Assembly: GCA_964428745.1 (NCBI GenBank)
Contig: CAYRYZ010000039.1
Location: 1-12,702 of the forward strand
Direction of reading: 5' to 3'
DNA: 12,702 nt
Origin: GCA-002713455 sp964428745
GTDB lineage: Bacteria; Fidelibacterota; Marinisomatia; Marinisomatales; TCS55
Shown: positions 7,248 to 12,702 of the stretch, in pieces
Position numbering within the stretch: position 1 is the stretch's first letter
How the letters are laid out: each line of letters begins with the position of its first letter
Notes under the pieces: generated by a model
What the model was told of the DNA's origin: nothing
The model's input: the letters and a program-made list of their open reading frames with translations, nothing else
Database searches by the model: none
Made by a program: the position numbers and the translations under genes

Positions 7248-10200
7248 CAAATTTTGACCCGTTTTAAACCAAATTGAACTTCCTGACCATTCATAACAAA
7301 TTTATCAGAGAAGTCACCTTCATTAAATTCATAATAAATCTCCGTTGCTAAAACTTCATTCTTAAATAACTCTTCGAATGAATGAATTGCATCTTTCATA
7401 GTACCTTCAATATCCATATAAATTATAATCCGATCTTCGACGGCGAAATTAGCATTTTTTCGCATAGTTTGCACCTGTCTTATGATATCTCTTACAATAC
7501 CTTCCATAATTAAATTATTATCAAGTTTTAGAGTAATTCCAACAGTAATACTATCATCGCCATTAGAAGAAAGTCCTTCATTTGAAATACTATCAATAAG
7601 CAAATCTTCTCTAAGCAAAAATATCTGCTTGTTCTCGAACTCTAACTTATACTTTTTACTTTTTCTAATCTCGTCAAGAATTTCCATACTATCAATATTA
7701 GTAAGGCACTTTCGAATCATATTGAGGTCCTTTCCAAATTTTTGACCCAAAAGTGGCAAATTAGGTTTTACATCATACTTAATTAGTTCGGACGCTAATT
7801 CTACCCTAATAAGAGTCTTCACATTTAACTCATCTAGTACAATACCCTGCTGATCCACGATAAAATCTGCAATATTATCATCTTCTATATGAAAAGAAAG
7901 CTCTGATAGAGGTTGCCGTATTTTAATATTTGCTTTGTTCCGAGCTGAACGACCATATTCTACCAGTTTCCTTAGCGCATCTATTTTTTCTATTAGTTCA
8001 TTATTAATCTTAGATTCATCTGCTTTTGGATAATCACATAAATGTATACTCTCAGGAGAATTTTTATCAAGGTTGCAAATTAAATTTTGATAGATCTCTT
8101 CAGTAACAAAAGGAAGTATCGGCGCTAATACTTTTATTGATGTCGCTAGTACCTCATAAAGGACCTGATACGCAGCTTTTTTATCATTATCATCTTCACT
8201 TTTCCAAAATCGCCTGCGACTTCTACGAATATACCAATTAGATAATTCCTCTAAAAATATCTCAAACTTTCTCATTAGTTTGTCTGCGCGAAATTCATTT
8301 AGTGATATTTCACTGTCTTTTATAAATGAGTGCAGTTTTGACAAAATCCATTTATCCATTAATTGAAGATCGTTTTCTGAGATTTGATCCTTTATTGGAT
8401 CAAATCCATCAACAGCTGCATATGTGGCAAAAAATGAATATGAATTCCACAATTGGATGAGTTTCTTTCTAACTTCATTCCCATTGTCATATCCAAACAA
8501 CAGATTATGCTCTGGATTTTGAGCAGTATACATCCATCGCATTACATCAACACCCATTTTTTCTGCTGCATCATCAAACCAAATTGTATTACCCCATGAT
8601 TTATGCATATCTCTACCATCTTCTGCTTTTACTAATGCATGACCCAATAGATTTTTAAAAGGAGCCCTTTCTTCCATCATTGCTGACATTGCTAATAGTG
8701 AATAAAACCAATTCCTAAATTGGCCAGGGAAAGATTCCACCACAAATTCTGCAGGAAACCAAGCATCCCAATATGTTTTATCATCATTGTAATTCAAAGT
8801 AGAAAACGGAACAATGCCAGCATCTAACCATGGGTTTCCTACATCTTTTATACGTGTTCCCACTAACCCTGATTTTGGATGCTTTATTTTAACTTTATCA
8901 ATCCATGGTCTGTGAGGGGTTTGACCATCAAAATCATCCCATCCTTCACATGCTAATTCTTTTAATTCTTCTCTTGAACCAACAACATAGAAGGAATCAT
9001 CTTCAAATGTCCATATTGGTAAAGCTAATCCCCAAAACCGTTTTTTAGAAATCATCCAATCACCCATATTGTCAAGCCATTCATGCTCACGTTCCTGACC
9101 CCAATCGGGTATCCAATTAATATCATCAACAATATTTTTTATCTTATCCCGCCAGTCCATGTTGATATACCATTCATCAACTAATCTAAAAACTAATTCA
9201 TCACCTGAACGCCAACAGTGAGGATATATATGAGGATAATCTTCAACATGTAATAGGAATTCCCTTTCTTTTAGGTCTTCCAAGATTAAATCCACCGTTG
9301 TGGGATCAGTTGCTTTTTTTCCTTTTAACCAATCAAATTTTCCTGTGAATTTTGATTCTTCATCTAGTGGTGCAATATTAACAAATCCCAGTTTATCGCC
9401 AATTTTATGATCGATATCTCCACAGCCAGGGGCCATATGAACAATTCCCGTTCCTTCACCTGCTACAACAATATCATTTCCCATATTATCTTTTCCAGGA
9501 TTTATAACTTCATGTTGAGTTTTTCCTGTTTTTCCAGCTTCAGCTAGATTATCATCTGAATAAGGATAGCCTCCTAATTCAGATTGTGCATCAAAATGAT
9601 CAAAAGGTCCATCATAAGTCCAGCCAACCATATCCTTACCCTTAATAGTATCGACAATCTCATAACCTCCACGTTCTTTAAAAATCTGAGATATAGTTTT
9701 CAATTTGGGTACCCCATCAATCCACTGTTTCTTTTCTTTAAACTGTTTATCCAACCTTTTGAATTCCAAATTTTCCTTAGCGAAATAATATATCGAATCA
9801 TCACTCGCCTTTACCTTAACGTAATCAAGATTTTTATTTACTCCAGCTATAACGTTGGATGTCAATGTCCATGGCGTTGTTGTCCATATAAGTAAATATT
9901 CATTTTCTCTATCTCTTATTGGGAAACGGACAAAAACTGCTTTATGAGAGACAAGTTTTCTTCCTTCAATGATCTCCATTTGAGAATATGATGTTCCAGA
10001 TCGTCCTGACCAAGGAACAACATCCGAACCACGGTAGACTTTGTTTTCATCAAATAATTTTTTTAAAAATCCCCAAATGGTATAATTATTCTCATCTGAC
10101 ATGGTAAAATAAGAATTATCCCAATCCATCCAATATCCCAACCTCTTAGATTGTTCAGTTTGAATTTTTGAATATTTGTAAACTCTTTCTTTACACATAT

Positions 10201-10552
10201 TTACAAATTTCTCAATGCCAAACTTTTCGACATCCTTCTTTGATTTAAACCCTAATTCCTTCTCAACTTCAACTTCAACCCAAAGTCCTTGACAATCAAA
10301 TCCTTGTTGATAACGAAGCTCATATCCATTCATGGCCTTATATCGATTATATATATCTTTTAATGTTCGACCCCAGGCATGATGTACACCCATGGGGTTA
10401 TTGGCAGTAATAGGACCATCAATAAAAGACCATTTTGGATTTCCTGAATTGGCATCACGTCTTTTTTGAAAAATATCATTCTTTTTCCAAAAATCAAGAA
10501 CTTTGTGTTCTAACGCGATAAAATCGACTTGTGGATTTACCCTTTGAATCAT
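7247..10552 (-). CDS. ileS: Isoleucyl-tRNA synthetase, divergent with swapped HIGH motif
   Basis: It charges tRNA-Ile with isoleucine in the cytosol. The 1101 residues (counted from ATG 10552) exceed E. coli IleS (938) and fit the longer, eukaryote-like type-2 form. The Rossmann core starts with IDGPITANN (44-52). Where ordinary enzymes have HIGH, this one has Gly55-Val-His-His58, with the downstream LKD intact. The usual GWDCHGLPVE reads GFDCQGLWVE (84-93), and KMSKS reads Asp648-Met-His-Lys-Ser652. Other hallmarks are normal: WTTTPWTLTSN (223-233) and VHMAPGCGDID (371-381) in the CP1 editing domain, keeping His372 and Asp381, HCWRSG (445-450), and SKKRFWG (502-508). An anticodon-binding domain follows (about 735-880), then a type-2-like C-terminal region (about 1000-1050, VEDRIIIY). 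The frame reaches a GTG at 10600, but that adds 16 unmatched residues encoded by a hairpin, so the ATG is preferred despite a weak GAGAG ribosome site. It probably leads the dksA-like-lspA-rluD-xerC run. Confidence 0.95.
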   Translation of the reverse strand: MIQRVNPQVDFIALEHKVLDFWKKNDIFQKRRDANSGNPKWSFIDGPITANNPMGVHHAWGRTLKDIYNRYKAMNGYELRYQQGFDCQGLWVEVEVEKELGFKSKKDVEKFGIEKFVNMCKERVYKYSKIQTEQSKRLGYWMDWDNSYFTMSDENNYTIWGFLKKLFDENKVYRGSDVVPWSGRSGTSYSQMEIIEGRKLVSHKAVFVRFPIRDRENEYLLIWTTTPWTLTSNVIAGVNKNLDYVKVKASDDSIYYFAKENLEFKRLDKQFKEKKQWIDGVPKLKTISQIFKERGGYEIVDTIKGKDMVGWTYDGPFDHFDAQSELGGYPYSDDNLAEAGKTGKTQHEVINPGKDNMGNDIVVAGEGTGIVHMAPGCGDIDHKIGDKLGFVNIAPLDEESKFTGKFDWLKGKKATDPTTVDLILEDLKEREFLLHVEDYPHIYPHCWRSGDELVFRLVDEWYINMDWRDKIKNIVDDINWIPDWGQEREHEWLDNMGDWMISKKRFWGLALPIWTFEDDSFYVVGSREELKELACEGWDDFDGQTPHRPWIDKVKIKHPKSGLVGTRIKDVGNPWLDAGIVPFSTLNYNDDKTYWDAWFPAEFVVESFPGQFRNWFYSLLAMSAMMEERAPFKNLLGHALVKAEDGRDMHKSWGNTIWFDDAAEKMGVDVMRWMYTAQNPEHNLLFGYDNGNEVRKKLIQLWNSYSFFATYAAVDGFDPIKDQISENDLQLMDKWILSKLHSFIKDSEISLNEFRADKLMRKFEIFLEELSNWYIRRSRRRFWKSEDDNDKKAAYQVLYEVLATSIKVLAPILPFVTEEIYQNLICNLDKNSPESIHLCDYPKADESKINNELIEKIDALRKLVEYGRSARNKANIKIRQPLSELSFHIEDDNIADFIVDQQGIVLDELNVKTLIRVELASELIKYDVKPNLPLLGQKFGKDLNMIRKCLTNIDSMEILDEIRKSKKYKLEFENKQIFLLREDLLIDSISNEGLSSNGDDSITVGITLKLDNNLIMEGIVRDIIRQVQTMRKNANFAVEDRIIIYMDIEGTMKDAIHSFEELFKNEVLATEIYYEFNEGDFSDKFVMNGQEVQFGLKRVKI

Positions 10553-10579
10553 AATAATATTTTTTCTCTCATATACAGT

Positions 10580-10601
10580 GGTGAAAATTAGCCTTTTCAC
10601 C
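10580..10601. repeat. Perfect inverted repeat in the ileS leader
   Basis: GGTGAAAA (10580-10587) and TTTTCACC (10594-10601) form a perfect 8-bp dyad with a 6-base centre, ending 27 bp before the ileS ATG. No T run follows on the minus strand, so it is not a normal terminator. It could be a protein operator or a hairpin in the ileS leader RNA. The only upstream alternative start of ileS, the GTG at 10600, is buried in its arm, which disfavours that start. Confidence 0.6.
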
Positions 10602-10621
10602 GTCAGAGAACAAAGGGGAAA

Positions 10622-10637
10622 GCTGAATTAAATCAGC
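10622..10637 (-). terminator. Small hairpin after htrA, weak terminator candidate
   Basis: GCTGA and TCAGC flank a 6-base loop 21 bp past the htrA stop. On the minus strand it is followed by TTTCCCCTTTG rather than a clean T run. At only five base pairs it is a marginal candidate for the end of the htrA transcript or for leader structure upstream of ileS. The CCTTT that follows could pair with AAAGG inside the next repeat (10580-10601), so the two elements could form alternative folds. Confidence 0.25.
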
Positions 10638-10658
10638 AGGAATCAATTACGATATATA

Positions 10659-12056
10659 TTAATCTTCTAATTCTAAAGTTAAGTATCTAGCAGCTCCATC
10701 TCTTTTTAAATGAAGCATAACCATATTTTTTCGTTTTGTTTCTTTCAATAATTTTTGAAACTCTCGAGAGGTTCTGCACTTCTTAGTGCCAACCCTAGTA
10801 ATTATATCACCAATTTGAATGCCGGTATTTTCAGCTGGGCTTCCGGGTTGAACGTTTATAACGACAACTCCATCTTCTTTGTTGCTAATACCAAATTTTC
10901 TACGATTAGAGCGTGTTAATTCGGAGACTTCAATCCCTAATTCATTAGTCTTATTCGGCCTTGTAGATGATACTACTACATCATCCCCTGGCATTTCTTC
11001 TAAGATAACTTTTAATCTTTTCTTTCTACCATCTCTAATAACAACTAATTCATAACTTCTATTAGGTTTTGAAGATGAAACAGTGTTTCTCAAGTGGTCA
11101 ACACTATTAATCTTCAAATTATTAAATTCAACTATAACATCACCCGTTTCAACTCCCGCTTTTTCAGCTGGACCTTTATTAACTACGTCAGCAACCAATG
11201 CACCACTTCGTGTTTTGACATCTAATGCTCTTGCGGCTGTATCATCAATTGGTTGGATTTGCACTCCAATCCATGACCTTAAAACTTTACCATGATCAAT
11301 TAAATCTGACATTACTCTTTTGATCATATTTGATGGTATTGCAAAACCGACACCTTTATTGCTACGATCAAAACCATTGGTGAAAATAGCGGTGTTAATT
11401 CCGATAAGATCTCCTGATGAGTTTAGTAGTGCTCCACCGCTGTTACCTGGATTAATTGCAGCATCTGTTTGAATAAAATCTTCATAAACATCACCTTGGA
11501 TAATATTACCACGACCCTTTGCAGAGACAATTCCAGCGGTAACAGTATGACTTAAATTTGCAGAGAAGGGACTGCCTACAGCAATTACCCATTCTCCAAC
11601 TCGGAGCTTATCAGAGTCTCCAAAATCAAGGTCTGTTAATCCTTTTGCATTAATTTGGAGAATGGCAATATCTGTTTTTGGGTCACGACCAATGATAGTC
11701 GCATCATATTCCATTTTATCCAATAATCTAACTGTAATCTCATCCATCTCATCAACGACATGATTATTTGTAATGACATATCCTTTTCTTGAATCAACAA
11801 TTACACCAGACCCCAAAGCAGTTGACTTATATTCACGTTGACGAGGTATATTATAAAAGAATCGAAATAAATCACTGTCTTGAGGAAGATTTCTATGAGA
11901 TTCAGTTAAATCAATATTTTTTTCTGTTAGGATTGTAACTACAGCTGGGTTCGCTTTTTCAGCAATATCAGCAAAATGGTTACTGAATTGTTTTAACGCG
12001 GAATTCTGTCCTATTAAAGTGCCAAATATAATTAGTGATAAAAATAATTTTTTCAT
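10659..12056 (-). CDS. htrA: HtrA/Deg-family periplasmic serine protease with two PDZ domains
   Basis: A secreted ATP-independent protease/chaperone that degrades or refolds damaged envelope proteins. The 465-residue length fits DegP/DegQ. Residues 1-20 form a signal peptide: basic Lys2-Lys3, a hydrophobic core LFLSLIIFGTLIG, and a signal peptidase I site after Asn-Ser-Ala20. The trypsin-like domain (about 28-250) has the complete triad: His99 (TNNHVV), Asp129 (KTDIAIL) and Ser206 (NPGNSGGAL), with the oxyanion Gly204-Asn205. PDZ1 spans about 262-350 (GVQIQPI, then GPAEKAGVETGDVI) and PDZ2 about 372-462 (GIEVSEL, then GSPAENTGIQIGDII). The ATG at 12056 has an AAAGGA site seven to eight bases upstream. 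It follows an outer-membrane barrel gene by 57 bp, fitting an envelope quality-control role. DegP cannot be told from DegQ on sequence reading alone. Confidence 0.96.
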   Translation of the reverse strand: MKKLFLSLIIFGTLIGQNSALKQFSNHFADIAEKANPAVVTILTEKNIDLTESHRNLPQDSDLFRFFYNIPRQREYKSTALGSGVIVDSRKGYVITNNHVVDEMDEITVRLLDKMEYDATIIGRDPKTDIAILQINAKGLTDLDFGDSDKLRVGEWVIAVGSPFSANLSHTVTAGIVSAKGRGNIIQGDVYEDFIQTDAAINPGNSGGALLNSSGDLIGINTAIFTNGFDRSNKGVGFAIPSNMIKRVMSDLIDHGKVLRSWIGVQIQPIDDTAARALDVKTRSGALVADVVNKGPAEKAGVETGDVIVEFNNLKINSVDHLRNTVSSSKPNRSYELVVIRDGRKKRLKVILEEMPGDDVVVSSTRPNKTNELGIEVSELTRSNRRKFGISNKEDGVVVINVQPGSPAENTGIQIGDIITRVGTKKCRTSREFQKLLKETKRKNMVMLHLKRDGAARYLTLELED

Positions 12057-12075
12057 TATGTCCTTTTAAATTATG

Positions 12076-12104
12076 ATAATATTTTAATGCAGTAGATAAC
12101 CTAA
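12076..12104 (-). promoter_or_regulatory. Possible promoter of htrA
   Basis: On the minus strand TATTAT (12081-12076), five of six matches to a sigma-70 -10 box, lies 19 bp before the htrA start. At 17-bp spacing upstream is TTAGGT (12104-12099), a poor -35 box. A small 5+1+5 palindrome (AACCTTAGGTT) overlaps the -35 position and could be an operator or chance. The gene could equally be read through from the upstream barrel gene. Confidence 0.25.
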
Positions 12105-12113
12105 GGTTCCCAA

Positions 12114-12702
12114 TCAAATACTTTTTTGAAAGCTAAACACCCATTCATTCATTTTTTCCAGACTAGTACCATCAATTTTAGCATCCAAAGGCTTATCGAA
12201 CCTTAAATAAATAGGCTGTCCATAAATTGATGTAGAAATTCTTAACCCTATGCCATAATCAACTAATGTACTATTATTAAAACCTTTATCTCCAACTACA
12301 AATTTTGAACCAGTAAGCGTACCTTGATCAATAAAACCTGCTAACTCAAAGTTAATTCCCGCAATAGATTTTGATAGGAATCCTTCAAAGGTTATTGCAA
12401 ATACCTGTTCTACTCCAGATAAGCCTTGATTCCCAAAAGCTCTTAAATTTGCATCACCAGGTAGATGATACCGTCCAAAGAACTCTTTATTGCCGTAAAA
12501 ACTGGTATTGTCTCTGAGATAACTTTTCTGATAAAGATCTCCTGAGCCTGCTCCTTCAACATTAAATCTTTCTTGCAATGGTGCTTCATTTTGGTTTGAC
12601 CATATTTGACCATATATTTGTCTAAAACGCGCGCCGAAAAGGCCAAGCCTTTCATCAAATGAGTTAGTTAAAACAATCCGACTAAATGACCAATCCGATG
12701 CT
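12114..12702 (-). CDS. Outer-membrane beta-barrel protein, C-terminal part (5' end beyond the window)
   Basis: The frame is open from the right edge (first full codon at 12701) to a TGA at 12114, giving the last 195 residues; a TTG inside it at 12578 is not a likely start. The sequence alternates polar and hydrophobic residues in strand-like stretches such as GIGLRISTSIYGQPIYLRFD near residues 150-170 of the fragment. NLRAFG (85-90) resembles the conserved R-G-F/Y loop motif of Omp85/BamA-type surface antigen domains. The C-terminal WVFSFQKSI looks like a last barrel strand but ends in Ile rather than the usual Phe or Trp. Most likely it is an Omp85-like or related barrel. Another possibility is the barrel tail of a larger surface enzyme, whose catalytic part would lie outside. 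The downstream htrA could act in its quality control. Confidence 0.7.
   Translation of the reverse strand, partial: ASDWSFSRIVLTNSFDERLGLFGARFRQIYGQIWSNQNEAPLQERFNVEGAGSGDLYQKSYLRDNTSFYGNKEFFGRYHLPGDANLRAFGNQGLSGVEQVFAITFEGFLSKSIAGINFELAGFIDQGTLTGSKFVVGDKGFNNSTLVDYGIGLRISTSIYGQPIYLRFDKPLDAKIDGTSLEKMNEWVFSFQKSI

Noticed and set aside
9584..9895. Plus-strand 103-codon open frame inside ileS
   Set aside because: It is antisense to the editing domain of IleS, which is continuous and conserved; there is no start context.
10553..10658. T-box leader before ileS
   Set aside because: The gap is too short for a full T-box, there is no T-box consensus sequence, and no terminator with a T run adjoins the ileS start.
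12591..12615. Short tandem direct repeat (TATGGTCAAA twice) in the barrel gene
   Set aside because: It encodes the ordinary YGQ-IWSN stretch of the coding frame; two imperfect copies are within chance for AT-rich DNA.
12443..12658. Second minus-strand open frame overlapping the barrel gene
   Set aside because: It is out of frame with the barrel sequence, which continues unbroken to the right edge; its translation shows no domain.

Overview
The window is an AT-rich bacterial chromosome segment in which every supported gene lies on the minus strand, so the genes are read from right to left. The content is housekeeping. The gene set (ileS, a TraR/DksA zinc-finger protein, lspA, an RluA-family pseudouridine synthase, xerC, ATP-dependent pckA, metK, ahcY, a two-PDZ HtrA protease and an outer-membrane barrel) points to a Gram-negative, two-membrane heterotroph. 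The low GC, the divergent IleS and the lipoprotein and outer-membrane style fit the FCB superphylum. My best guess is Marinimicrobia (SAR406/Neomarinimicrobiota) or a relative. Recognisable Shine-Dalgarno sites before pckA, ahcY, htrA and the DksA-like gene argue mildly against typical Bacteroidota. This placement is inference from content and style, not a database match.

Layout in transcription order. (1) 12702-12114: the C-terminal barrel of an outer-membrane protein, cut by the window edge. (2) 12056-10659: a secreted HtrA/Deg serine protease, the expected periplasmic quality-control partner of outer-membrane assembly. (3) A 106-bp gap with two inverted repeats, then ileS (10552-7247). (4) A compact translationally coupled run: DksA-like (7235-6843), lspA (ATGA overlap), rluD-like (ATGA overlap), xerC (8-bp overlap), then pckA 9 bp later. 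(5) After a 92-bp gap with a hairpin, metK (2785-1592) and ahcY (1589-264), separated by 2 bp and closed by a strong rho-independent terminator at 208-241. (6) At the left edge, the first 46 codons of a probable lipoprotein gene (140-1).

Functionally, metK and ahcY form the SAM-making and SAH-clearing halves of the activated methyl cycle. The ileS-to-xerC block joins translation (IleS, rRNA pseudouridylation), stringent-type transcription control (DksA-like), lipoprotein maturation (LspA) and chromosome dimer resolution (Xer). pckA is the gluconeogenic/anaplerotic enzyme.

I found no mobile element, CRISPR array, tRNA, rRNA, defence locus or clear new multi-gene system. The most notable feature is IleS. 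Its class I signature HIGH is replaced by Gly-Val-His-His, a swap of positions 1 and 3, and its KMSKS loop reads Asp-Met-His-Lys-Ser. Such a swapped GXHH motif is, as I recall, known from a subset of type-2 isoleucyl-tRNA synthetases linked to very high mupirocin tolerance. No gap longer than 300 bases lacks a gene.
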